Of a stretch of 64,000 nt of DNA, positions 46,134 to 55,257 are shown piece after piece. The DNA is taken from the NCBI GenBank assembly GCA_963823105.1, contig CAWGKC010000009.1:649775-713774 (forward strand), in the 5' to 3' direction. This stretch comes from JAJYKC01 sp963823105 (GTDB lineage Bacteria; Acidobacteriota; Terriglobia; Bryobacterales; Bryobacteraceae). Numbering within the stretch: the first letter of the stretch is position 1; each line of letters begins with the position of its first letter. Made by a program: the position numbers and the translations under genes. The notes under the pieces were generated by a model. It saw only the letters and a program-made list of their open reading frames with translations. It did not search any database and was not told where the DNA came from.

Positions 46134-47354
46134 ATGTTTTTCCTCCGTTTTTCACTTCTCATCTTCCTGGCCGTTTTGCTGGCCGCCTGCGATAGCCAAA
46201 CCGTACGCGCATCGCGCATCGGCGAGGTTTACGCCGGTCCCGCCACGCTCAATCTGCGCCAGGAGATCAGCCTGCGCTCGCCCACCGTCGCCACCGTGAA
46301 CCACGGCGAGTCCCTCGATGTCGTCGAAGCGCACCGCCGCTTCCTCAAAGTGCGCACGGTTCGCGGCATCGAAGGCTGGACCGATACCCGCATGGTCCTT
46401 AGCACCCAGCAGATGAGCGAACTGCGCGCGCTCGCCGCCGCCGCCGCAAAAATGCCCAATCAGGGTACGGCCGTCGCTCTCGAAGCGCTGAACATGCATG
46501 CCGAGCCGAATCGCCTCTCGGCGAATTTTTACCAGATCCCCGAAAAGGCCAAGCTGGAGGTGCTGGACCGCAGAGTCGTGCCGCGCGTGCAGCCCGCGCC
46601 GCCGCCCATTTCATTCCCCAAACCGCCGCCGTTGCGCAAGGCGTCCAGACGCAAACCAACGGGTGTTCAGATTCCGCCTCCCGCGCCTCCGGCTCCGCCC
46701 GCCGACTGGATCGCGTTGTCGGAGGAGCCGAAAGCCGTCCCCGCCGCCGTGGAGCCCGAAGACTCCGCATCCGCCAAACTTCGCGCCAAAGAAGCCCCTC
46801 CCGTCGACGATTGGAGCCTCGCGCGCGCGCCGGGCGGCCAAGCCGGATGGGTCCTCTCGCGCATGTTCAACATGGCCATCCCCGACGAAGTGGCGCAGTA
46901 CGCGGAAGGTCACCGCATCACTTCGTATTTTTCGCTCGGCCAGATTCAGGACGACGAGAACGGGCTGAAGAACCACTGGCTCTGGACCACCATGGCCGGC
47001 GTGCGCGCCGATTGCGATTTCGACAGCTTCCGCATATTCATCTGGAACCGGCGGCGGCATCGCTACGAGACCGCCTACATCGAGAAGCGCGTGCTTGGCC
47101 ACTACCCCGTCCAGGCGAACATCGGCGGCAAAACCGGCACTTTCTCCATCATCACCGAGGACGACAACGGCAAATGGTTCGAGCGCCGGTTCATCCTGGA
47201 CGGCTACCAGGTTCGCCGCCTCGGCGCGTCCCCCTATCAACGGCCCGCTGCCGGCGATCTGGCCTCCGCCTCCGCCGCCGCGGAAAAACCCGCCGCCGCT
47301 CCAAGCTGGTCCGGGCGCATTAAACAAAAGTTGTCTAAAATGTTAGGGCAATGA
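46134..47354 (+). CDS. lipoprotein with bacterial SH3 domains
   Basis: 406 residues. Lipobox LLAAC with Cys19 after a hydrophobic signal (RFSLLIFLAVLLAAC). Residues about 30-90 form an SH3b domain (LNLRQEISLRSPTVATVNHG, FLKVRTVRGIEGWTDTRMVL); a second SH3-like part near 115-145 is interrupted by a Pro-rich linker (PPPISFPKPPPLRK, PPAPPAPPADW) before its GWVLSRM strand at about 240. A C-terminal domain of ~130 residues is not recognised. Probably a peptidoglycan-facing envelope protein. Overlaps the next gene by four bases. Confidence 0.7.
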   Translation: MFFLRFSLLIFLAVLLAACDSQTVRASRIGEVYAGPATLNLRQEISLRSPTVATVNHGESLDVVEAHRRFLKVRTVRGIEGWTDTRMVLSTQQMSELRALAAAAAKMPNQGTAVALEALNMHAEPNRLSANFYQIPEKAKLEVLDRRVVPRVQPAPPPISFPKPPPLRKASRRKPTGVQIPPPAPPAPPADWIALSEEPKAVPAAVEPEDSASAKLRAKEAPPVDDWSLARAPGGQAGWVLSRMFNMAIPDEVAQYAEGHRITSYFSLGQIQDDENGLKNHWLWTTMAGVRADCDFDSFRIFIWNRRRHRYETAYIEKRVLGHYPVQANIGGKTGTFSIITEDDNGKWFERRFILDGYQVRRLGASPYQRPAAGDLASASAAAEKPAAAPSWSGRIKQKLSKMLGQ

Positions 47355-48145
47355 CGGCTTCCGCGCCCGCCCCCGCCTTGCTCGATTTTCAGCGCGTCTC
47401 GGTTCAGCGCGGCGATCGCCTGGCGCTCGACTCGCTCACCCTGCGCGTCGAAGCCGGCGAGCGGGTGGCGATTCTCGGCCCGAACGGCTGCGGCAAGTCC
47501 ACGTTCATCAAGACCATCGCCCGCGAGTGTTACCCATTGGTCCGCGAAGGCTCCCGGCTCACCATTCTCGGACGCGACCGCTGGAACGTCTTCGAGTTGC
47601 GCTCCACGCTCGGCATCGTCTCAAACGACCTCGGCGCGTCCTTCGCCCGCGAAATCACCGGCCTCGAAGCGGTTCTGTCCGGATTCTTCAGCTCCGTCGG
47701 CGTCCATCCGCATCAGGACATCACCGCGCTCATGCGCAACCAGGCCGCCGAAGCGCTTCACCGCGCCGACGCGGCCCATCTTGCCGGCCGGCTGCTCACC
47801 GAAATGTCGTCCGGCGAAGCGCGCCGCGTTCTCCTCGCCCGCGCGCTGGTCCACTCTCCGCGCGTGCTGCTGCTCGACGAGCCGTCAACCTCGCTCGACA
47901 TCGCGGCCCAGCGCGCGTTGCTCCTGACGCTGCGGAAGCTGGCGCAATCCGGCCTCGGCATCGTCCTGGTTACCCACCACGTTTCCGAAATCGTTCCCGA
48001 GATCGGCCGCGTCGTTCTGCTGAGAGCCGGAAAGGTTTTCGCCGACGGCCCCAAGCCGGAAATTTTAAACCCGCGGACGCTCTCGGACCTCTTCGGCGTG
48101 CCGCTCGAAGCCGCCCGCCGCGACGGCTATTATCAGGTTTGGTGA
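47351..48145 (+). CDS. stand-alone ABC transporter ATPase
   Basis: 264 residues; ATG overlaps the lipoprotein stop. Walker A GPNGCGKST at 43-51, signature MSSGEARRVLLARAL, Walker B VLLLDEPSTSLD and H-loop VLVTHHVSEIVPEI. It resembles the ModF/YlmA-like group of cytoplasmic ABC proteins with no permease gene nearby. Role unclear; translational coupling to an envelope lipoprotein is the only context. Confidence 0.82.
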   Translation: MTASAPAPALLDFQRVSVQRGDRLALDSLTLRVEAGERVAILGPNGCGKSTFIKTIARECYPLVREGSRLTILGRDRWNVFELRSTLGIVSNDLGASFAREITGLEAVLSGFFSSVGVHPHQDITALMRNQAAEALHRADAAHLAGRLLTEMSSGEARRVLLARALVHSPRVLLLDEPSTSLDIAAQRALLLTLRKLAQSGLGIVLVTHHVSEIVPEIGRVVLLRAGKVFADGPKPEILNPRTLSDLFGVPLEAARRDGYYQVW

Positions 48146-48184
48146 AGTGAAGCCCAAACCCCCTAAGAAAGCGAGAAAAACAAC

Positions 48185-48985
48185 ATGAGCCAACCCTGGC
48201 GTCACCCCGTCCGCGCGCGCCTTGAAGCCGGCCTGCCCGTCATCGGAGCCACCATCACGACCAACAGTATCGAAGCCGCGGCCCACGCCGCCTCCCTCGG
48301 CTTCCATTTTCTGTGGTGCGAGATGGAGCACTCCCCGCTGTCGCTTGAAACCCTCCGCGGCATTGTGCTCGCCACGCGCGGCTCCTCCACCGCGATCTTC
48401 GCGCGCGTTCCCGTCGTCGAGCTTTGGACCGCCAAGCGCGTCCTAGATCAAGGCGTCAGCGGCGTCATCTTCCCGTTCACTTCCACGCCCGAACTCGCCC
48501 AGCGCGCCGCCGCCGCCTGCCGCTATCCTCCCGCGGGGATGCGCGGCTCCGGCCCCGGCCTCGCCACGGCCACCTGGCCCGACCCCACGAACTACCACGA
48601 CTCCGCCGATGCGAACGTGCTGACCATCGCCGTCATCGAACAAATTCACGCCGTCGAGAACATCGACGCCATCGCCGCGACGCCCGGCGTCGATGTGCTC
48701 TTCATCGGCACCAGCGATTTGTCGTTCTCCCTCGGCCTTCGCGGCCGCCAGGACGAACCCGCGTTGCAACAGGCCATCGATACCGTCGCCGCCGCCGCCA
48801 AGCGCCACGGCAAGTTCCTCGGCCGTCCCGCCGCCACGCCGCAGCAAGTGACCGCCTTCTCCGAGCGCGGCTTCCAGTTCTTCCAAAGCCTCACCGAGCT
48901 CGGCCTCATGCGCCTCGGCGCGCGACAGTACCTCGACCCCCTTGGCCTCACCGAAGCCTCGCGCGAAAATAAGCCGCTCTATTAG
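48185..48985 (+). CDS. HpcH/HpaI-type aldolase
   Basis: 266 residues. GFHFLWCEMEHSPLSLETLR contains the metal-binding Glu region, followed by IFARVPVVE, GVSGVIFPFTSTPELAQRA, MRGSGPGL and GVDVLFIGTSDLSFSLG. These match class II aldolases of 2-keto-3-deoxy acids such as 4-hydroxy-2-oxoheptanedioate or 2-keto-3-deoxy-L-rhamnonate aldolase; the acceptor cannot be told from sequence. Its stop overlaps the stop of the convergent gene. Confidence 0.84.
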   Translation: MSQPWRHPVRARLEAGLPVIGATITTNSIEAAAHAASLGFHFLWCEMEHSPLSLETLRGIVLATRGSSTAIFARVPVVELWTAKRVLDQGVSGVIFPFTSTPELAQRAAAACRYPPAGMRGSGPGLATATWPDPTNYHDSADANVLTIAVIEQIHAVENIDAIAATPGVDVLFIGTSDLSFSLGLRGRQDEPALQQAIDTVAAAAKRHGKFLGRPAATPQQVTAFSERGFQFFQSLTELGLMRLGARQYLDPLGLTEASRENKPLY

Positions 48986-50226
48986 CGCCGGATCGCCAAC
49001 GGGTACTCGACGCTTTCCGCCAACCACGCCGCGTTCTTCTTCACGTCTTCCCTCAGCGACGCGCACAGGCGCTCGCGCTGTTCGAATAATCGATAGCCGG
49101 CGCGCGTCCGCAAATAGCCTCGCGCGTGCGGCGCCTCGGCGAACAGCTTTTCTTCGCCGATCTCCGCCGCCCGCCTCTCATACCGTTTCCGGTTGTCGAG
49201 CAGTGCTTTCACTAAAAACGGAATCACCATCGAATAGTCGGCCTGCAAGCTCTCCGTCGTCTGCAGGTAAACGTCCTTATCCACCTTGCCCCACGTCACC
49301 GCTTCCGCCGGCGGGCACGACGATAGCGACCCATCGGTAACCGGCGCCGTCGTGATCTGAACGTCGAACTGGTACCCGCCGACGTCCGGAATCCCCAACA
49401 CCTGCCCCAGCGCCGGCTCCGGCTGCAAGTTGTAATTCTTCGGGACCCCGCCGCCCAAAATAAACGCCGCCAGACATTTCGCGTCGCTTTCGAACAGGCC
49501 CCAGCGATGATAGGCGCACGCTTCGAACACCTCGGCGTGCATGTCCAGATCGAAGGCGTACTCCGGCCCGATTCCCGCCTCGCGCATCGCCCATAGCTTC
49601 ATCGAATTCAAGAACACGCTGCCGTCGGCGGGCGCGCCCACGAAGATCGGAATCGCCATCCGGTGACAGGTGGTCAATAGTCCGTGCGCCACGCTGTTGC
49701 GCCGCTCCTGGGCCGCGTAACAGGCGCCGAGCAAGTAGCGCATCTCGGTGCCGGTCATCTTCTTCTGAAACTCCGGCCGCGCCAGACACGCGCTTAGAAA
49801 ACGGTCCTGATCCAGCAGCACATCTTCGCCAAACGCCACGTCGGTGACGCGAATCACCCGCTCGTCCCGCAGCGCCGCGTCGTCGCCGAAGATCGCCACT
49901 TCCTGAAACGAATCTTTCGTCGAAGAATCGAGGCCGCGGTGGCCGTCGTGATAGCAAACCGCGTCGGTGGTGCTCAGATACGCCACCCATCCGGTCTCGA
50001 GCAACGGCAGCAGCCAGGTGAAATGCTGCCCCGATACCGTCACCGGGCCGGAGATGGCCAGCGTCAACGGAGCGCCCATGCCGATCGCGCGGTCGAGGAT
50101 CGAATAAATCCGGCGCAGGGAGCGTCCGCCGAAGGCCGGCAGGCAATCGAGAAAAAGTTCGTGCAGGGTGTCGCACTCGTCCACGCGGCGCGTGCGCAGC
50201 GCGGGAGCCGGGTTGTCGTGAGGCAT
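48982..50226 (-). CDS. deoxyhypusine synthase-like protein
   Basis: 414 residues. Rossmann-type NAD fold with LTLAISGPVTVSGQHFTWLL at the start, GGGVPKNYNLQPEPAL, and DGSLSSCPPAEAVTWGKVDK near the C-terminus, which matches the deoxyhypusine synthase active-site segment including the lysine of WGK that carries the aminobutyl group. Bacteria lack eIF5A, and bacterial members are thought to make homospermidine-type polyamines or be of unknown function. No polyamine gene is adjacent. Confidence 0.82.
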   Translation of the reverse strand: MPHDNPAPALRTRRVDECDTLHELFLDCLPAFGGRSLRRIYSILDRAIGMGAPLTLAISGPVTVSGQHFTWLLPLLETGWVAYLSTTDAVCYHDGHRGLDSSTKDSFQEVAIFGDDAALRDERVIRVTDVAFGEDVLLDQDRFLSACLARPEFQKKMTGTEMRYLLGACYAAQERRNSVAHGLLTTCHRMAIPIFVGAPADGSVFLNSMKLWAMREAGIGPEYAFDLDMHAEVFEACAYHRWGLFESDAKCLAAFILGGGVPKNYNLQPEPALGQVLGIPDVGGYQFDVQITTAPVTDGSLSSCPPAEAVTWGKVDKDVYLQTTESLQADYSMVIPFLVKALLDNRKRYERRAAEIGEEKLFAEAPHARGYLRTRAGYRLFEQRERLCASLREDVKKNAAWLAESVEYPLAIRR

Positions 50227-50244
50227 AACCTCGAAGTTACCAGC

Positions 50245-51415
50245 TTACGCCGCTTCGAAGATCAGGCACTTCAAGTACAGCGTCTCGGGAACCGTCAGTA
50301 ATATCGGATGGTCCAGGCTTTGCGTCCGCCGTTCCAGCACCCTCAGTTTCCGCCCCACGTCGAGCGACGCTCCGGCCACTGTTTCCAGAAGCTCCGCCTC
50401 GCTCAAATGATGGGAACAGGAACAGCTCACCAGCACTCCGCCCGGCTCCAGCAATTGCAGAGCGCGCCGGTTAATTTCGCGATACCCGCGCACCGCGCCG
50501 GCGAGAGCCTTGCGCGATTTCGCGAACGCCGGCGGGTCGAGCACCACCATCGCGAACCGGCGCTTCTCCGCCGGCGTACTTCGCCAACAGATCGAAGACG
50601 TCGGCTTCGCGGAACTCCACGTTCTCGATGCCATTGGCCGCCGCGTTCCGCCGCGCGATCTCCAGACTCGCCGCCGAGCTGTCCACCGCCTCGACCGCCT
50701 CGAACCGCGACGCAAGATGCAGCGCAAACCCCCCGGTCGAAGTGAAACAATCGAGCGCCCGCCCGCCGCGCGCCGGCGCGAAACGCACCGCGGCCAGGTA
50801 ATTTTCCCGCTGATCGAGAAACACGCCCGTCTTCTGTCCGTGCCGCAAATCGGCTAGCCACTCGAACCCGTTCATGCGCACCGGCACCGTCTCCGGGACG
50901 CCGCCCGAGACCACTACCGATTCGAGAGGCAGCGCTTCCCGCTGGCGCACCGGCGCATCGTTGCGCGCCAGAATGCCTTTGGGCGCGAACATCTCTTCCA
51001 GCACCGCGACGATCTCCGGTTGGCAACGGTCCATGCCCTGATCGAGCGTCTGCATTGCCAGATATTCGCCGTAGCGGTCCACCACGAGGCCCGGCAACTC
51101 GTCGGCCTCGCCATAAATTAGCCGGTAGGAATCGGAATCGCGCACGAGGCGTTCGCGATAGGCTCTCGCCGCTTCGATGCGCTGGCGGAAAAACGCCCGG
51201 TCTACCGGTTCGTTCCGGTCCGAGAGCATCCGCAACCGGATCTCCGACGCCGCGCTAAAGTGCGCGATCCCCAGCGCCCGGCCGCCCGGATCCACCACCA
51301 TCACCGCGTCGCCGCCGACCGCCGCGCCGGGCTCCAGCACGTCGCTCGCGAAAATCCACGGATGCCCGGCGGCGATGCGCGCCGCGCCCTTCCGGCTCAC
51401 CCGAACCGCCGTCAC
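50245..51415 (-). CDS. class I SAM-dependent 23S rRNA cytosine methyltransferase, RlmI-like (one frameshift in this sequence)
   Basis: About 389 residues from GTG 51415 after a +1 join near 50570. N-terminal PUA domain (VRVSRKGAARIAAGHPWIFA), RlmI signature GQKTGVFLDQRENYLAAVR, SAM site ALDCFTSTGGFALHLA, EAVDSSAASLEIARRNAAAN, then in the second frame MVVLDPPAFAKSR and SCSCSHHLSEAELLE with the catalytic cysteine region. Its GTG overlaps the htpX stop by four bases. Confidence 0.83.
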
Positions 51416-52272
51416 CGGCCGGTTCCGTTCCAGGCGCGCAGCCGCGCGATCCGGTCCTCCGTCGAGGGGTGCGTCGAGAACAGACGCATCATGCTCTGCC
51501 CGCTAAAGGGCTTTATGATGAAAAGGTGGGCCGTCGCCGGCGTCACGTCCGCCATCGGAATGCGCTTGGAATAAGTCTCCAGTTTGCTCAGCGCCGAAAT
51601 CAGCTCCTGCGGGTCCTTGGTCACCTCCGCCGAGGTCTCGTCCGCCGCATACTCCCTCGTTCTGGAGATCGCCATTTGAATCAGCGCCGCCGCCAGAGGG
51701 GCGACGATCATCATGATCAACCCTCCCCACATCCCGCCGCGCTCGTCGTCGCGCTCCCCGCCGCGCGGTCCGAACCAGAACGCCATGCGCGCCAGGAAGG
51801 TGATCGCCGCCGCCAACGTCGCCGCCACGGAGCTGGTCAGAATATCGCGGTTTACAACGTGCCCCAGCTCATGGGCCAGCACGCCTTCAAGCTCCCGGTC
51901 GTTCATCAATTGCAGCACCCCGGCCGTGACCGCCACGGATGCGTGCTTGGGATTTCGCCCCGTCGCGAAGGCGTTCGGCGAGGGGTCCGGAATCAGCCAC
52001 AGCTTCGGCATCGGCAGATTCATCCTCTGCGCCAACCCTTGCACCACCGGCGCCAGGCGCGCGTAGATTTGAGGGTTCTCGGTCTCGGTCACGGGCTGCG
52101 CCGAGTAGGCCGCCAGCGCCATTTTGTCGGAAAAGAAATAGCTGAAGAAATTCATCGCCACGGCCGCCGCGAGCCCGATGTAGAGGCCGTTCCGTCCGCC
52201 GAAAGCGGCGCCCCCGGCCAGCAGCAGTCCGCTCATCAGCCCCAGCAATAGCGTTGTCTTGAGTGCGTTCAT
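51412..52272 (-). CDS. htpX: membrane zinc metalloprotease HtpX
   Basis: 286 residues from ATG 52272 with GGGAG upstream, the usual HtpX length. Two N-terminal membrane helices, then PNAFATGRNPKHASVAVTAG, zinc motif HELGH at 134-138, two further helices, and SRTREYAADETSAEV carrying the third zinc ligand. Membrane protein quality control. Encoded just after hsp20, consistent with a stress-response cluster. Confidence 0.93.
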   Translation of the reverse strand: MNALKTTLLLGLMSGLLLAGGAAFGGRNGLYIGLAAAVAMNFFSYFFSDKMALAAYSAQPVTETENPQIYARLAPVVQGLAQRMNLPMPKLWLIPDPSPNAFATGRNPKHASVAVTAGVLQLMNDRELEGVLAHELGHVVNRDILTSSVAATLAAAITFLARMAFWFGPRGGERDDERGGMWGGLIMMIVAPLAAALIQMAISRTREYAADETSAEVTKDPQELISALSKLETYSKRIPMADVTPATAHLFIIKPFSGQSMMRLFSTHPSTEDRIARLRAWNGTGR

Positions 52273-52359
52273 AAGATCGACTCCCGCGAAGAAAAAGGGG
52301 GTGGGCGGCCGAAGCCTTCCCACCCCTCAAGAGTACATCGCGCCGCGAATCGGCCGGTG

Positions 52360-52806
52360 TTAGTTGTTGCTCACCTGAACCTTGATGCTCCGCGGTTTGG
52401 AGATCTCCGTCTTCGGAAGAGTCACGGTCAGAACCCCGTCCTTATAGGCGGCGTTCACTTTGTCGGCTTCCACCGTGTTGGGCAGCGTGAAGTACCGCGT
52501 GAACGAACCGTAGCCGCGCTCCACTCTGTGGTAGCCGTTCTGTTTCGTCTCGCTGTTGAACTTCCTCTCGCCCTTCAGGGTGAGGGTGCCGTTCTCCATC
52601 CGGACCTCGATATCTTTCATCTCGATACCCGGCACGTCGGCCTTCAGAACCAACTCGTTCTCGGTCTCGAAAACATCGACGGCCGGCGTCCATGGACGCG
52701 CGGTTCCGCCGTCGGCGAGAAGACGGCTCACGGTGTCCTGGAACAGGCGAAGCCCCGTGGGAAACTCTTCGACGTCGGCAAAGGGATTATATTTTGTGAT
52801 TGGCAT
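52360..52806 (-). CDS. Hsp20/alpha-crystallin small heat-shock protein
   Basis: 148 residues, ATG 52806 behind AAGAGGTG. Alpha-crystallin domain from VFETENELVLKADVPGIEM through LTLKGERKF to the conserved AAYKDGVLTVTLPKTE, with a short C-terminal tail IKVQVSNN. Chaperone holding unfolded proteins. A near-consensus promoter lies directly upstream. Confidence 0.93.
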   Translation of the reverse strand: MPITKYNPFADVEEFPTGLRLFQDTVSRLLADGGTARPWTPAVDVFETENELVLKADVPGIEMKDIEVRMENGTLTLKGERKFNSETKQNGYHRVERGYGSFTRYFTLPNTVEADKVNAAYKDGVLTVTLPKTEISKPRSIKVQVSNN

Positions 52807-52823
52807 AGTGTCACCTCTTAAAA

Positions 52824-52867
52824 TATACTTACAATTTGAGTATAAAATCTTAGTGTGATGATGTCAA
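52824..52867 (-). promoter_or_regulatory. hsp20 promoter with palindrome over the -10 element
   Basis: On the minus strand TTGACA (52867-52862) is followed by exactly 17 bases and TATACT (52844-52839), close to the sigma-70 consensus, with an A/T-rich segment just upstream. The -10 hexamer is one arm of an inverted repeat TATACT / AGTATA (52839-52844 and 52824-52829) with nine bases between, a possible repressor site. The start would be near 52832, 26 bp before the ATG. Confidence 0.7.
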
Positions 52868-52981
52868 GTAGTTTGCAAAAAAATATTCTCGAACTATCGG
52901 AGGATCTACGACTCTTTCGGTCTTCTTTTTTCCGTTCCCTCCTTGACTCCCCCTTCATCCAAGCTCGATACTGGAAGCAGA

Positions 52982-53308
52982 ATGCAAGTCAGTTTCAATA
53001 AGGACGCCGACTCGCGCCCTTCCCAGGCCGCCACCCTGCTCCAGCTCAAGCCCGGCGAAGTCGGCATTCTCGACCGGTTGGACGTGCCCGCCGATGTCGC
53101 CAGACGCTTGATGGAATTGGGCTTCCTGCCCGGCCATGCGATCCGGGTTGGCAAATCCGCCCCCGGCGGAGACCCGCGGGTTTTCCGCGTCGATGGTTCG
53201 GAAATCGCTCTGCGCCTTGAAACCGCCGCGCGCCTTTATCTTCGCGCCGCCGCATTCCAGGAAAACGAAATCCCGGAGCCTCTGCTCCCTGGAACGGATT
53301 GTCGATGA
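52982..53308 (+). CDS. feoA: FeoA-like iron transport protein
   Basis: 108 residues from ATG 52982 with GGAAG upstream. SH3-like FeoA core: LKPGEVGILDRLDVPADVAR, RLMELGFLPGHAIRVGKSAP and VDGSEIALRLETAARL. Supports FeoB in ferrous iron uptake. ATGA overlap with feoB. Confidence 0.87.
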   Translation: MQVSFNKDADSRPSQAATLLQLKPGEVGILDRLDVPADVARRLMELGFLPGHAIRVGKSAPGGDPRVFRVDGSEIALRLETAARLYLRAAAFQENEIPEPLLPGTDCR

Positions 53309-55212
53309 GCGGCTGCCACGATTGCGAATCCTGCGCTACACTTCCACCTCCCTCGCGAAAGGCCAAGCCGGCTCCTTCGCATGTGTTGGCGCTGGTGGGT
53401 CCGCCGAATAGCGGCAAGTCCACCCTCTTCAACCGCCTTACCGGCCTGCGGCAGAAAGTGGCCAACTTTCCGGGCGTCACCGTCGAGCACCGCGTCGGGA
53501 AAGCCAAGGTCGATCACGGCCGCGACGTCGTCCTTATCGATCTTCCGGGGGTCTACAGCCTTAATCCGCGCTCGGAAGACGAAAAGGTCACTCACGACAT
53601 TCTCACGGGCCGCCGCCGCGGCATCGAGCCGGAAGCGGTCCTGCTCATCCTGGACTGCACCAACCTCGGCCGCCATCTCCTGCTGGCCGCGCCGGTTCTC
53701 AACCTCCACCTTCCCACGCTGGTCATCCTTAATATGGCCGACGACCTCCGCGCCCGCGGCGGCCACGTCGATATCGCCGCGCTGTCGGCGCAACTCGGCG
53801 CCCCGGTCGCGCTCATCAGCGCCACCACGGGGGAAGGGATGGAAAAGGTCTTCCAGTTTATCGCCGGAACCGCCGCCGGCCATTCATCGGTGACCGCTCC
53901 GCTCCTCCAACTGCCGGTCCTGCAGGACATTCCCAAGTGCCGCCGCTGGGCCACCGACGTCGGCAACAACGCCGCGTATCAGGCCCCCGCGCCGCCGCTG
54001 TGGACCCGCCGCCTGGACGCCGTCTTCCTCCACCCCGTCGCCGGGCCGCTCATCTTCCTCTCCGTGGTCGTCCTCGTCTTTCAGTCCATCTTCTCCTGGG
54101 CCAAGCCGGTGATGGACGCTCTGCTCACCTTTATTCAATGGTCGGGCAACTGGATGACCGCCCATCTGCCCGCCGGCATCCTGCGCTCCCTTCTGGTTGA
54201 CGGGGTGTGGAGCGGCGTCGGATCGGTGATCGTTTTCCTCCCCCAGATCCTGTTGCTGTTCCTGTTCATCGGCATCCTTGAAGACTCCGGCTACCTCGCC
54301 CGGGCCGCACTCATCGCCGACCGCACCATGCGCAAATTCGGTCTCCAGGGCAAGTCGTTCATCCCGCTGCTCTCCGCCTACGCCTGCGCCATTCCCGCCA
54401 TCATGGCCGCCCGCACCATCGAAAACAAGCGCGACCGTTTCGCCACCATCATGATCGCCCCGTTGATGACCTGCTCGGCCCGCCTGCCTGTCTACACTCT
54501 GATCATCGCCGCCTTCATCGTCGAGCGACCGCTCCTCGGTCCGTTCCTGGGAACTCAGGCCGCCACCATGCTTGGCCTGTATGTGCTGGGCTTCCTCGCC
54601 GCCATCGCCACCGCCCGTCTGCTGAAGTCTTCCATCCTAAAGAGCGAGCGCACGCCCTTCATGCTCGAGATGCCTCCCTATCGCTGGCCCACCCCGCGCG
54701 GCCTGGCGCTGCGGTTGATCGACCGCGCCAAGGTCTTCCTCCACCGCGCCGGCACCGTGATCCTCGCCGTCGCTCTCGTTCTTTGGGTGGTCGCCCATCT
54801 CCCGCTCCACGACGGCCAGGCCCCGCCCATCGAACAAAGCTATGCCGGGATGATCGGCAAGGCCATCGAGCCGGTCATCAAACCGCTCGGCTTCGATTGG
54901 AAAATCGGGATCGGTCTGCTCACCTCGCTCGCCGCCCGCGAAGTGATCGTCGGCACCCTTGGCACCATTTACGGCATCGAGGGCGAGGCGCATTCGAAGG
55001 GCCTCCACCTGCAACAGGCGCTGCACAACGATCTCACCCCCGGCGGAGCCGTCGCCCTGCTCGTTTTCTTCGCCTTCGCCATGCAGTGCATGTCCACCCT
55101 CGCCGTGGTGCGGCGCGAGACCGGCGGCTGGAAATGGCCCGCGCTTCAGTTCGCCTACATGAGCCTGCTCGCCTACCTCGGCGCCTTCGTCACCAACCAC
55201 CTTCTCGCCTGA
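53305..55212 (+). CDS. feoB: ferrous iron transporter FeoB
   Basis: 635 residues from ATG 53305 (a TTG two codons earlier is less likely). The N-terminus has CHDCESC, an extra cysteine cluster ahead of the G domain. G motifs: G1 GPPNSGKST, FPGVTVEH, G3 DLPGVYSLNP, G4 NMAD. The membrane part has two Gate motifs and conserved cysteine in IPLLSAYACAIPAIM and ARLPVYTLI. Imports Fe(II). No feoC was seen. Confidence 0.93.
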   Translation: MSGCHDCESCATLPPPSRKAKPAPSHVLALVGPPNSGKSTLFNRLTGLRQKVANFPGVTVEHRVGKAKVDHGRDVVLIDLPGVYSLNPRSEDEKVTHDILTGRRRGIEPEAVLLILDCTNLGRHLLLAAPVLNLHLPTLVILNMADDLRARGGHVDIAALSAQLGAPVALISATTGEGMEKVFQFIAGTAAGHSSVTAPLLQLPVLQDIPKCRRWATDVGNNAAYQAPAPPLWTRRLDAVFLHPVAGPLIFLSVVVLVFQSIFSWAKPVMDALLTFIQWSGNWMTAHLPAGILRSLLVDGVWSGVGSVIVFLPQILLLFLFIGILEDSGYLARAALIADRTMRKFGLQGKSFIPLLSAYACAIPAIMAARTIENKRDRFATIMIAPLMTCSARLPVYTLIIAAFIVERPLLGPFLGTQAATMLGLYVLGFLAAIATARLLKSSILKSERTPFMLEMPPYRWPTPRGLALRLIDRAKVFLHRAGTVILAVALVLWVVAHLPLHDGQAPPIEQSYAGMIGKAIEPVIKPLGFDWKIGIGLLTSLAAREVIVGTLGTIYGIEGEAHSKGLHLQQALHNDLTPGGAVALLVFFAFAMQCMSTLAVVRRETGGWKWPALQFAYMSLLAYLGAFVTNHLLA

Positions 55213-55257
55213 GGCCGCGCGTCCTCCGGCGCCGTCAATGTTAATCTTGAATTTCCC

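Noticed and set aside
52943..52972. Promoter TTGACT-N18-GATACT for feoA
   Set aside because: Its start would fall within a few bases of the feoA ATG and remove the GGAAG ribosome site, so it is probably a chance match.
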